From Paracoccaceae bacterium (lineage in GTDB: Bacteria > Pseudomonadota > Alphaproteobacteria > Rhodobacterales > Rhodobacteraceae), in contig JASBUI010000019.1 in NCBI GenBank assembly GCA_030148005.1, positions 1-64,000 on the forward strand: 64,000 nt of DNA. Direction: 5' to 3'. A model generated the notes under the pieces. It was not told the origin of the DNA. It ran no database searches and worked only from the letters and a program-made list of their open reading frames with translations. Both the position numbers and the translations under genes were made by a program. Position 1 is the stretch's first letter; each line of letters begins with the position of its first letter. Below are positions 7,563 through 15,432 of this stretch, piece by piece.

Positions 7563-9658
7563 GGCGTGGCCCCTTCCCATTCCGGCGCGGCGCGGCCGGT
7601 ATTCCGGGCGGTATCTTCGTCGCCTCTGGTGATCGCTTTCGTATTTGCCACGGCATCCAGCCAGGCGCGGTTCTCACGCGCGATCTCGGCTGCGGGAATT
7701 GTCCGATGCGTGTCCGGATCAAAGCTGCGGGCGATCAGGGCAACCGGAATGGCAATGGCGGCAAGCGCGGCAAGCCACCAGATGTACCAGACAAGCGCAA
7801 AGCCCAAGGCCGTGCTGGCCAGCATCATCACCACCCCCAAAGAGGTGTTTCTGGGCATGGTGATGTCTTCATAGCGCTCCGGCACCAGATAGGCGCGGCC
7901 ATTTTCCTTGGCCACGGCAAAGGCATCCCTATGGGCCACCACGGGCAGAACGGCAAAGTTGTACTCGGGCGGCGGCGCGGCTGTGGCCCATTCCAGCGTG
8001 CGCCCGTTCCATGGATCACCGGCAAAGACGCGCCGCTGGTCACGCTGGCGAATGCTTAGCCAAAGTTGAACGCCAAGAGCGGCAAGCGCGGCCACAAGCA
8101 GGAACGCCCCGAAAAGCGCCACCTGCATATAGGGCTGAAACAATGGCTCGCTATAGCTGAGCGTGCGCCGGGGCATTCCCATCAGCCCCACAAAGTAAAG
8201 CGGCAGGAAGGTGAAGGAAAAGCCGAAGATCCACAAAAGCGCCGAAATCCGGCCCCAGCGTTCGTTGAGGCGAAAGCCAAAGGCCTTGGGGAACCAATAG
8301 TTATAGCCTGCCAGCATTCCGAAAAGGACGCCGGGGATCAGAACGTTGTGGAAATGGGCCACCAGAAAGAGAGAGTTGTGCACCTGAAAGTCAATCGTCG
8401 GGTTTGCAAGAATGATGCCCGACAGACCGCCGATGACAAAGAGGATCAGAAAGCCCGAGGAAAAGACCATGGGCGTGGTCATCCGGATGCGGCCCCGGAA
8501 CATCGTGGCCATCCAGTCATAGATCTTGACCCCCGTCGGCACGCCGATCAGCATGGTTGCGATCCCAAAGGCAATGTTGACGTTCGCGCCCTGCCCCATG
8601 GTAAAGAAATGGTGCAGCCAGACCGAGAATGACAGAACCGAAATGGCCATGGTCGCCACCACCAGTGAGGTATAGCCATAAAGCGTTTTGCCTGAGAATG
8701 TCGCGATAACCTCAGAGTAGACACCAAAAGCGGGCAGGATCAAAAGGTAAACCTCTGGGTGGCCGAAGAGCCAGAAAAGGTTGACATAGTTCATCATGTT
8801 GCCGCCCAGATCGTTGGTGAAAAAGTGGAAATCAAGGTAGCGATCCAGCGCCAGCATCAGGCTTGCGACGGTCAGGGGCGGAAGGGCGAAAATCAGCAGG
8901 ATCGCGGTGCAAAGCGCGGTCCAGCAGAAAAGCGGCATGCGGAACATAGTCATGCCCGGCGCGCGTTCCTTATAGATCGTGACGGCAAAGTTTATCCCGC
9001 TCAAGGTTGATCCCACCCCGGCGATCACGATGGCCCAGATCCAATAGTCCGGTCCCGGTCCGGGGTTGAAGGCCGCTTCGGTATAGGGCGGATAGGCCGT
9101 CCAGCCACCGGTAGAAAACTTGCCCACCACCAGAGAAGCCATCAAAAGCGCCGCGCCCGTTGCGGTCAGCCCAAGGCTTATCTGGTTCATCACCGGAAAG
9201 GACACATCGCGCGCCCCGATCTGAAGCGGCATGACATAGTTGATCACCCCTGCAATCAGCGGCATGGCCACGAAAAAGATCATGATCGTGCCGTGGGTGC
9301 TGAAAAGCTGCGAAAAGTGATCGCTGCTAAGGAACCCGCCGCCAAGGCCAAAGGCCTGCTGTGCGCGCATCACCGCCCCTTCCAGAACGCCGCGCGCCAG
9401 CATGACCAGCGCAAGGACGATATACATGATGCCGATGCGCTTGTGGTCGGTGCTGGTCAGCCAGCCGCGCCAGAAGGCACCCCAAAGGCCAAACCGGGTG
9501 ATTGCGGCAAGCGTTGCGATGGCGCCCAGAACGACGATCGCCGCTGCGCCTGAGGCGATAAGCTCACTTGCGCCGGGGTGCGCTATGGCTTGGGTAAAGG
9601 GCAGCGCCTGAAGATCGAGCCTGCCAAGGATGCCGCCTGCCTGTGTCTGGCCATTCAT
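7559..9658 (-). CDS. cyoB: Cytochrome bo3 ubiquinol oxidase subunit I
   Basis: Catalytic haem-copper subunit, 699 residues from the ATG at 9658, preceded by a G-rich ribosome site; the reading frame upstream overlaps cyoA and is not coding. It has about 14-15 hydrophobic helices. Diagnostic motifs are WLTSTDHKRIGIMY, the LFWLFGHPEVYLLILP segment (His-Cu-Tyr centre) and HNSLFLVAHFHNVLIPG (haem and CuB ligands). The latter form is characteristic of quinol oxidases. It reduces oxygen to water with electrons from ubiquinol and pumps protons. The C-terminal extension of about 90 residues with two further helices is normal for CyoB. Confidence 0.96.
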   Translation of the reverse strand: MNGQTQAGGILGRLDLQALPFTQAIAHPGASELIASGAAAIVVLGAIATLAAITRFGLWGAFWRGWLTSTDHKRIGIMYIVLALVMLARGVLEGAVMRAQQAFGLGGGFLSSDHFSQLFSTHGTIMIFFVAMPLIAGVINYVMPLQIGARDVSFPVMNQISLGLTATGAALLMASLVVGKFSTGGWTAYPPYTEAAFNPGPGPDYWIWAIVIAGVGSTLSGINFAVTIYKERAPGMTMFRMPLFCWTALCTAILLIFALPPLTVASLMLALDRYLDFHFFTNDLGGNMMNYVNLFWLFGHPEVYLLILPAFGVYSEVIATFSGKTLYGYTSLVVATMAISVLSFSVWLHHFFTMGQGANVNIAFGIATMLIGVPTGVKIYDWMATMFRGRIRMTTPMVFSSGFLILFVIGGLSGIILANPTIDFQVHNSLFLVAHFHNVLIPGVLFGMLAGYNYWFPKAFGFRLNERWGRISALLWIFGFSFTFLPLYFVGLMGMPRRTLSYSEPLFQPYMQVALFGAFLLVAALAALGVQLWLSIRQRDQRRVFAGDPWNGRTLEWATAAPPPEYNFAVLPVVAHRDAFAVAKENGRAYLVPERYEDITMPRNTSLGVVMMLASTALGFALVWYIWWLAALAAIAIPVALIARSFDPDTHRTIPAAEIARENRAWLDAVANTKAITRGDEDTARNTGRAAPEWEGATP

Positions 9659-9677
9659 CTTGCGCCCCCCTTGTCCA

Positions 9678-10664
9678 TCAGTTGCCTTTTGCCCCTGCGG
9701 GCGCGTTTGAGTAAAAGGCGCCGCCGGGCTGATCATGGGGTCCAAGGGGCGCGGCCCCGCGATAGCGCGCCAGCACCGATTGAAAGAGGTCCGGCGGCGC
9801 GGTTTTGAAGAAGATGGCGCCTTTGGGCATTGCCGGGGTGCCAAGTTGGCCGCGCGCCTCTTCCGCCGTCGAGTTTTGCGCAAGGCGCGCATAGGCCGCT
9901 TTGTTCAGATCTACACCGCTGGCGCGCACTTTGGCGATCCAGGCCTCAAAGGCATCCGGTGACATCCCCAAGGCATCAAACTTTTGATCCTGAAACCCCG
10001 CGCCGTTGAACTGGGTGTTCTCCCCTTCAAAAACGCCGATGTAGTTGGCGTTGAGGTTCAGTTTGGTCGTGCCGCCGGGCATCACATAGATTTGCCCGGC
10101 CAGCGCCGAGATCATGAAGGATTGCATGACGGTATCGCTTGTCAGGGTCAGGGAAACGGGCCGGTCGATGGGAAAAGCCATCTGGCCCACGCTTGCAATG
10201 CCAAGCTCGGGATAGATGAACAGCCACTTCCAGTTCAGCGCCACCACCTGAACGTTCAGCGCCGGTGCCCCTGCCGCAATGGGCTTATAGGGGTCAAGCT
10301 GATGCGTGCTTTTCCAAAGCTGTGCCGACAGCGCGACGATGATTGCCAGCGGCACGCCCCACATCACGATCTCCAGCGGCAGGGAAAACTCCCACTTGGG
10401 GCGATAGCGCGCCTTGGTGTTGCCATAGCGATAGCGCCACAGCATCCATGGCACCAAGACCAGAACCGGCAGAACCGCGATCAGGGTGATCGCTGTGACC
10501 TTGATCAGGTGAAGCCTTTGGGCCGCCGCGACGGTGCCCTGCGGGTCCAGAAAGGTTGCGTTTTCGGGCAGGCAGGCAGAGAGCAGCAGCACCGCCAGAA
10601 GGGCGAGCGCACGAAAGGCGGTAAGCAAAGGGCCTTTGGCAGTGAACTGTCCGCTATTGTGCAT
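9678..10664 (-). CDS. cyoA: Cytochrome bo3 ubiquinol oxidase subunit II (lipoprotein)
   Basis: A 328-residue protein starting MHNSGQF at 10664. A type II signal peptide ends in the lipobox LLSAC, so the mature protein is a lipoprotein. Two transmembrane helices follow, then a periplasmic cupredoxin fold with LNWKWLFIYPELG and SFMISALAGQIYVMPG. No CuA-binding C-x3-C motif is present, which separates quinol oxidases from cytochrome c oxidases. A second in-frame ATG at 10712 would give a less typical signal peptide. First gene of cyoABCD; a good promoter lies about 95 bases upstream. Confidence 0.93.
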   Translation of the reverse strand: MHNSGQFTAKGPLLTAFRALALLAVLLLSACLPENATFLDPQGTVAAAQRLHLIKVTAITLIAVLPVLVLVPWMLWRYRYGNTKARYRPKWEFSLPLEIVMWGVPLAIIVALSAQLWKSTHQLDPYKPIAAGAPALNVQVVALNWKWLFIYPELGIASVGQMAFPIDRPVSLTLTSDTVMQSFMISALAGQIYVMPGGTTKLNLNANYIGVFEGENTQFNGAGFQDQKFDALGMSPDAFEAWIAKVRASGVDLNKAAYARLAQNSTAEEARGQLGTPAMPKGAIFFKTAPPDLFQSVLARYRGAAPLGPHDQPGGAFYSNAPAGAKGN

Positions 10665-10753
10665 GTTTAACCCGGCGGTTTTCAGGAAGGCGGCAGGCGT
10701 CACGGGCCACATATCTTGGGCAGCCGGGCAAAAGCGCCGCTTTCTTGCGCGCT

Positions 10754-10781
10754 TTAATAGAGCAATTTCAGCGCGATGCAA
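10754..10781 (-). promoter_or_regulatory. Probable promoter of cyoABCD
   Basis: On the minus strand TTGCAT (complement of 10776-10781) is followed after 16 bases by TATTAA (complement of 10754-10759). The start of cyoA lies about 90 bases downstream. A GC-rich imperfect hairpin next to it (about 10783-10816) may end the upstream cfa transcript. Consensus match only. Confidence 0.45.
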
Positions 10782-10833
10782 CCGCCCCCCGCGTTCACGG
10801 TTCCGCGTGCGGGGCGCTTCGCCGCCTGCCCCA

Positions 10834-12150
10834 TCACCTGGCCGCGCGGCTTGCCCGCCTGCCAAGGCTGCGTTCGGCCTTGGAGATATAGTCGCGCGTC
10901 ATCGGCAGCGCATCCAGACGTTTGGCAAGCTGTATCTGAAAGACGACAAGGCCGTTGTGGCGAAACCCAGCCTCGGATGCGGCCAGATAAAACTCCCACA
11001 TGCGGCAGAACCTTTGGTCATAAAGCTTTTCGACCTTGGGCAGGTTGGCCAGAAAGCGTTCCCGCCATGCTTTAAGCGTTTCGGCGTAGTGCAGGCGCAG
11101 CACCTCGACGTCGGTTATGACAAGGCCGCTTTTCTCGACCGCGGGGGTGATTTCGGAAAGTGAGGGCACATAGCCGCCGGGAAAGATGTATTTGCGTATC
11201 CACGGCTGAGGCGCGGTCGGCTCGCCCACGCTTCCGATCGTGTGGATCAGCGCCACGCCATCGTCGTGCAACAGCTCGGCCACTTTGGCGAAGTATTCGT
11301 CGTAGTGGCCCGCGCCCACATGTTCGAACATGCCAACCGAAACAACGCGGTCATAGCGCCCCTCTTCCAGCCGGTAGTCCCGCAAATGATAGCGCACGCG
11401 GTCTGCAAGGTTTTCAAGCGCCGCCTTGGAATTGGCATAGCCATGTTGGTGCGTTGACAGGGTCAGGCCCGTGACATCGGTCTCGGCGGCGCGCGCCAAT
11501 GCAAGGGCAAGCCCGCCCCAGCCAGACCCGATATCGAGAACCCGCTGTCCCTTGTGCAGGTCCAGTTTGGCGGCGATATGCCTGATCTTTGCGATCTGAG
11601 CCTCTTCAAGAGTGTCTTGGGGCGAGGCGAAATAGGCGCAGGAGTACTGGCGCTGATCATCCAGAAAAAGCTCATAAAGCTCATCGGAAAGATCATAGTG
11701 ATGCGCCACGTTCCGCTGTGCCCGGCCGATGGGGTTATACATCGCAAAGCGCCGCCCCAACCAGCGAACGCGCTGTTGCAACCTGCGAATCCAATAGCCG
11801 TGATCGCCATTTTGCCGGTCGGGGCCGATGTTGATCATGCAAAAGGCGAGGAAATCATAGATGTCGCCCTTGGTGAGGGTCAGGCTTCCGTCCATATAGG
11901 CCTCCCCCAGCGCCATGTCGGGGTTCAGCGCGATGCGCCGTGCGGTCTTCCAATTGTGGATACGAATGGCAACGTCGGCGCGGCCATGCCCAAAGTGGCG
12001 CAACTGCCCGTCAGGCAGGCGCAGATCCAGCGCCCCTGTGTGAATGATCTGGCCCAGCACCCAGTCAAGAAGGCGCGATGCAATTGGGCCATGACCGATC
12101 ACTTTCTGATCCGGTCCAAAGTCGTGCGGGGTATTTGCGTTATGATACAT
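10834..12150 (-). CDS. cfa: Cyclopropane-fatty-acyl-phospholipid synthase
   Basis: A 438-residue SAM-dependent methyltransferase that adds a methylene bridge to unsaturated acyl chains of membrane phospholipids. The SAM site VLDIGSGWGGLALALA lies near residue 204, with SVGMFEHVGAGHYDEYF near 267, HTIGSVGEPTAPQPWI and KYIFPGGYVPSL further on, all typical of Cfa. The N-terminal part contains the lipid-binding region LNPDMALGEAYMDGSLTL. The start is an ATG at 12150 with only a weak ribosome site. It lies upstream of the cyo operon on the same strand, as part of what looks like a membrane or stress adaptation group. Confidence 0.93.
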   Translation of the reverse strand: MYHNANTPHDFGPDQKVIGHGPIASRLLDWVLGQIIHTGALDLRLPDGQLRHFGHGRADVAIRIHNWKTARRIALNPDMALGEAYMDGSLTLTKGDIYDFLAFCMINIGPDRQNGDHGYWIRRLQQRVRWLGRRFAMYNPIGRAQRNVAHHYDLSDELYELFLDDQRQYSCAYFASPQDTLEEAQIAKIRHIAAKLDLHKGQRVLDIGSGWGGLALALARAAETDVTGLTLSTHQHGYANSKAALENLADRVRYHLRDYRLEEGRYDRVVSVGMFEHVGAGHYDEYFAKVAELLHDDGVALIHTIGSVGEPTAPQPWIRKYIFPGGYVPSLSEITPAVEKSGLVITDVEVLRLHYAETLKAWRERFLANLPKVEKLYDQRFCRMWEFYLAASEAGFRHNGLVVFQIQLAKRLDALPMTRDYISKAERSLGRRASRAAR

Positions 12151-12199
12151 CTATCTATCCGTCAGCTCGTTCAAATGAGTTACTGCTGCAAGACTTGCC

Positions 12200-12889
12200 T
12201 CATATGCCGTAGCTCCAGGCCGGTATCCGACCCATTTGGGTTTCAACTTCGCGCACGCCCTCGACGTTTTCGGCCGCAACGCGAATTGCCTTTTCTTCAA
12301 AATCACTGTTAACCGCGCCCCAGATGCGCACCTGCCCGCCTGCGACGGTGACATTGACCAGCGACACGGCAATTCCGGGCACTTCGGCCAGCGCTTCAAG
12401 CACGCGCTCTCGCAAAAGGCGGTCATCGGCGACGGGCGTCGTTTTACCGGGCGGCGCCGTGATCAACCCCTGAAGCAGGTCCGAGCGGCTGACCATTCCG
12501 ACAAGGCGCCCACCTTCAACGACGGGCACACGCTTTAGCCGCTTTCGGGCAAGCAACTTGGCAATCTGGGCGACCTCTGTCTGGGGCGAGATGGTCGTTA
12601 TGTTGCGGGTCATCACGTCCTTTGCGTGGCGGCCATGCGTCTTGATAAAATCCTCGACCGCGCCTTGGCCCGAGATCAGTTCAAGCCACCATGAGCGGCG
12701 CGGCTCATCACTATCGACGATCCTGCGGATCAGATCGCCTTCGCTGACCAGCCCCAAAAGCTCATCGTTTTGACCCACGATGGGTACGGCGCTGACATGG
12801 TGCTTCAAAAGCAGCTTCGCGACCTCTTCGACAGAGGTGTCAGCCGAGGCGGTGACGAGTTTTTTCGTCATTACATCAATCGCTTGCAT
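12200..12889 (-). CDS. CBS-pair and BON domain protein
   Basis: A 229-residue cytoplasmic protein. Two CBS domains (about residues 1-60 and 90-145; note AIDVMTKKLVTASADTSVEE, VSAVPIVGQND, DVMTRNITTISPQTEV and RVPVVEGGRLVGMVSRSDLL) are followed by a C-terminal BON domain (about 155-220; VNVTVAGGQVRIWGAV). CBS pairs usually bind adenine nucleotides; BON domains bind phospholipid surfaces. The combination is common in alphaproteobacteria beside respiratory or stress genes and has no settled biochemical role. It is transcribed divergently from the nuo-like operon and toward cfa, 49 bases away. Confidence 0.88.
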   Translation of the reverse strand: MQAIDVMTKKLVTASADTSVEEVAKLLLKHHVSAVPIVGQNDELLGLVSEGDLIRRIVDSDEPRRSWWLELISGQGAVEDFIKTHGRHAKDVMTRNITTISPQTEVAQIAKLLARKRLKRVPVVEGGRLVGMVSRSDLLQGLITAPPGKTTPVADDRLLRERVLEALAEVPGIAVSLVNVTVAGGQVRIWGAVNSDFEEKAIRVAAENVEGVREVETQMGRIPAWSYGI

Positions 12890-13249
12890 CGAACCCCCTT
12901 TTCCCGCGCGGGTGGCTCAATGGAACGTGAAAGCCACAGGCACAATATACAGTTGGTCATTCAACAGCGCCGTTTAAAGGCAGCGGATCGCTGTGATTGC
13001 TGGCGCGGGGCTTAGCCCCCAGAATGGGCCATCCGAAGGAAAACTAAGCAGCAAAACCGCGTTTGGGCAAGCCCCGGCGGCTGGGACGGGGTTTTTTGGC
13101 GACTTGTGGCGGGCCATGCAAAGCGCGCGCGCAGCGGGGAAAAAATAATTTATTTGCGGGGTTCCACCTACAAGAGGACTTGATCAAGGCGCTATCCCCT
13201 ATACCCTTACCCATAAATTAGGTGCTTTGCGCCAAGAAAGCGATGTGCG
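12890..13249. other. Divergent intergenic region between CBS-BON gene and nuo-like operon
   Basis: A 360-base region with no credible ORF. It holds a short perfect hairpin GGGGCTTAGCCCC (13007-13019), a terminator-like stem with T6 on the plus strand (13071-13097), an AT-rich stretch AAAAAATAATTTATTT (about 13140-13155) and an 8-base palindrome TTGATCAA (13180-13187). It must contain both divergent promoters. A small RNA ending at 13097 is possible. Confidence 0.6.
13071..13097 (+). terminator. Terminator-like hairpin with T-tract in the divergent intergenic region
   Basis: CCCCG (13072-13076) pairs with CGGGG (13087-13091) and is followed directly by six T. It points along the plus strand but lies upstream of nuoA and beyond the 5' end of the minus-strand CBS gene. 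It therefore does not end any annotated gene. It could terminate a small RNA or attenuate the nuo-like operon. Confidence 0.45.
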
Positions 13250-13615
13250 ATGAGTGCGATGTTTCAGTATCTTGTGCTGTTTGGCCTGACGGTCGGAACC
13301 CTTGGTTTCGTTCTTTGCCTTTACGGTCTGGCACGATCCGTGGGCCATAGGCGCGCTGAGGCGGCCAAGGACGTGCCCGCGACCTCGGGCAGCTTATCGC
13401 GTGATCCGGTCTGGGTGCGCTATCACGTGCGCTATTACGGCTATGCTCTCTTGTTTCTGGCCTTCGATATGGAGATGGCCTTTATGTACCCATGGGCGGT
13501 CGTCTACCGGCAAGAGGGGCTGACCGCGCTTTTGGACATGGGCGTCTTTCTTGCCATCCTCTTTCTTGGGTTGCTCTATGGCTGGAGCCAGGGCGCCTTT
13601 AGGCGACAGCGATGA
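13250..13615 (+). CDS. nuoA: Complex-I-like subunit NuoA homologue
   Basis: A 121-residue membrane protein with three helices, homologous to NDH-1 subunit 3. The conserved second-helix segment appears as YYGYALLFLAFDMEMAFMYPW, keeping the Asp and Glu that face the quinone/proton path. The conserved loop Cys of canonical NuoA (in an ESG/CG context) is replaced by ATSGS. ATG at 13250, preceded by AAGAAAG. First gene of an eight-gene operon with overlapping starts; its stop overlaps the start of the NuoB/NuoD-like fusion (ATGA). Confidence 0.9.
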   Translation: MSAMFQYLVLFGLTVGTLGFVLCLYGLARSVGHRRAEAAKDVPATSGSLSRDPVWVRYHVRYYGYALLFLAFDMEMAFMYPWAVVYRQEGLTALLDMGVFLAILFLGLLYGWSQGAFRRQR

Positions 13616-15432
13616 TCGGCGCGCGCGAAGGGGCCTTTACCGCGTTCAGGCGCGTTCTGGCTCGGGCCATGGGCGCGCAGCCTAGGGTCATTGTGGTGCC
13701 CGGGCGGGACGTTGCCGTGGCGCGGGGTCTTGATCTCATTGCGGCCGGGCTTGAACCGGTGGCCAGCCCGCGGCACGCAAATGTTCTGTTGATCGTCGGG
13801 CCGCTGCACCCTCAACTGGCAGATGCCGCCGCAACCCTTTATGCGCAGATGCCCCGCCCGCGCGCTATCGTGGCGTTGGGGGCTGAAAACCTTACCCCAC
13901 TGCCGCCCGCCGATGTGGTCTGCGCCCTGTCGCAGGAGGGTTTGAGAGAGGCAACTCAAGCCCTGCAAGAACGTTTTGCAGCGGGCGCATTCAGCGAAAC
14001 GGTCAAGGATTTCGACGCGCCCGCGCTGGCGGTGCGGGTCGAATACACCTGTCCCATGCACCCAGAAGTGGTTAGCGATGAGCCCGGCAACTGCCCCAAA
14101 TGCGGCATGACGCTTGTTCCCAAAGAGGCGGCGGCAGCCGGCGCGCATGATGGGCATGGCGAGAAGAGAGAACATGGCGCCAACGCCGCGCATGCGGGCC
14201 ACCATGGGCATGGGCACCAGCATGGCCAGAAAGCGCACGGCGGGCATCAAGCGCACTCTGGCCACGAAACCCACGGGCAGGCCAGCGAGGCCACGACATA
14301 CACTTGCCCGATGCACCCCGAAATTGTCCGAAACGAGCCGGGCCAGTGCCCGATCTGCGGGATGACGCTGATTTCAAGCGACAGCGCTGATTCCCCCGGC
14401 GGGCATCACGGCGCCCACCCCGAAATGGGATCGGATGGCAGCACGGGGCACGGCGCCCACGGCAAAATGGATCACTCCGCGCGTGGCAAGATGGACCATT
14501 CCAATCACGGGGGGATGGACCACTCGGCCCATAGCGCAGGGACCGATGTGCCGGGGATCGAACCGAATTTCATGTCCATGGTCGAGATGACCAAGGATCT
14601 ACCGGCAAGTGGCGATGGGCTTCGGATGGAGTGGATCGATGTCCCCTTCGGGCCTTTTCATCCCGGTCTGCCCGGTGGCCTGACGCTAACGCTTTCGCTG
14701 GATGGTGACACGGTTGCGGGGGCAGGCCTTCGCGGTTTGGCACGCGCGGCGGAGCTGCAAGCGATGTTGCCCGCAACGCTGGACGATCTGCGGGGCGCGC
14801 TGCAGGGGCTTAGCCCACATAACGCCGGTTTCTACGTCGCCTTGCTGGATCACGCGGTGTTGGCGGCATTGGGTGAGACAACCGATTTGACGGTTGAAAG
14901 CGCGGCAATCGCGCGTCTTCGGCTGCTTGGCGACTTAAGATGGATCGCGGGCCTTGCGCGGCTTAAGGGCGCCATCGATCTTGCCGCCCGAGCCGAGGGT
15001 TTGCACAGATCGCTGCAAATCGGCCATGGCGAAGAAATTCGTGCCCAGCTGGCGCAGCTTTGCGCCAAACTGCAACGCGCCCCGGTATTCAGGCCGATCT
15101 TTTCGGCAAAAGGCGGTCCGGGACCCACCCCTGCCGAAAGGCTGGCCAGAATGGCGCAGGATATCGCGGCTTTTGCCGATCGCGCGCCCGCCGAAACCGC
15201 CGCCCCGGCCCATGACATGACCGGAACGGGCGAAGCCGTGGTTGAAACGGGGCGCGGCGCGGCCCGCCTGAAGCTGACAATCAAGGCGGGGCTTGTCACG
15301 GATCTACAGCTTGTCACACCTTCGCAGGCCCTTGCCGGTCACATTGCCCACATCACCATGCACAAGGAACTGGGCGAGGCCTTGGCGGCGGTTTGCCTGT
15401 TGGATCTTGATCCGTGGGAGGTGGCCCAATGA
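13612..15432 (+). CDS. NuoB-like / heavy-metal-binding / NuoD-like fusion protein
   Basis: A single 606-residue frame occupying the nuoB-nuoC-nuoD position. Residues about 1-135 align by eye with NuoB (SPRHANVLLIVGPLHPQLAD, then MPRPRAIVALGAEN), but the NuoB cysteines that bind cluster N2 are absent: the position of GSC reads GAE. Residues 145-171 and 230-256 are two copies of a YTCPMHPE...CGMTL heavy-metal-binding motif. The linkers hold about 14 and 10 histidines, the second with three MDHS repeats. Residues about 340-606 resemble NuoD (PFGPFHPGLPGG near 345; the C-terminal TPSQALAGHIAHI and LDLDPW). The second His of the NuoD HPxxHG quinone motif is Pro. Predicted to sit on the membrane arm as a redox-inactive, metal-binding connector. 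Function unknown; copper or zinc binding is inferred. Confidence 0.85.
   Translation: MIGAREGAFTAFRRVLARAMGAQPRVIVVPGRDVAVARGLDLIAAGLEPVASPRHANVLLIVGPLHPQLADAAATLYAQMPRPRAIVALGAENLTPLPPADVVCALSQEGLREATQALQERFAAGAFSETVKDFDAPALAVRVEYTCPMHPEVVSDEPGNCPKCGMTLVPKEAAAAGAHDGHGEKREHGANAAHAGHHGHGHQHGQKAHGGHQAHSGHETHGQASEATTYTCPMHPEIVRNEPGQCPICGMTLISSDSADSPGGHHGAHPEMGSDGSTGHGAHGKMDHSARGKMDHSNHGGMDHSAHSAGTDVPGIEPNFMSMVEMTKDLPASGDGLRMEWIDVPFGPFHPGLPGGLTLTLSLDGDTVAGAGLRGLARAAELQAMLPATLDDLRGALQGLSPHNAGFYVALLDHAVLAALGETTDLTVESAAIARLRLLGDLRWIAGLARLKGAIDLAARAEGLHRSLQIGHGEEIRAQLAQLCAKLQRAPVFRPIFSAKGGPGPTPAERLARMAQDIAAFADRAPAETAAPAHDMTGTGEAVVETGRGAARLKLTIKAGLVTDLQLVTPSQALAGHIAHITMHKELGEALAAVCLLDLDPWEVAQ

Noticed and set aside
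7645-9808. Multiple plus-strand frames opposite cyoB
   Set aside because: All are shadows of the oxidase gene in other frames.
13180-13187. FNR/FnrL box upstream of nuoA
   Set aside because: Only the 8-base TTGATCAA is present; the TTGAT-N4-ATCAA consensus is not met.
13612-15432. Possibility that the NuoB/NuoD fusion is an assembly or frameshift artefact
   Set aside because: The frame is continuous, overlaps both neighbours with ATGA junctions, and the inserted motifs are intact and duplicated.
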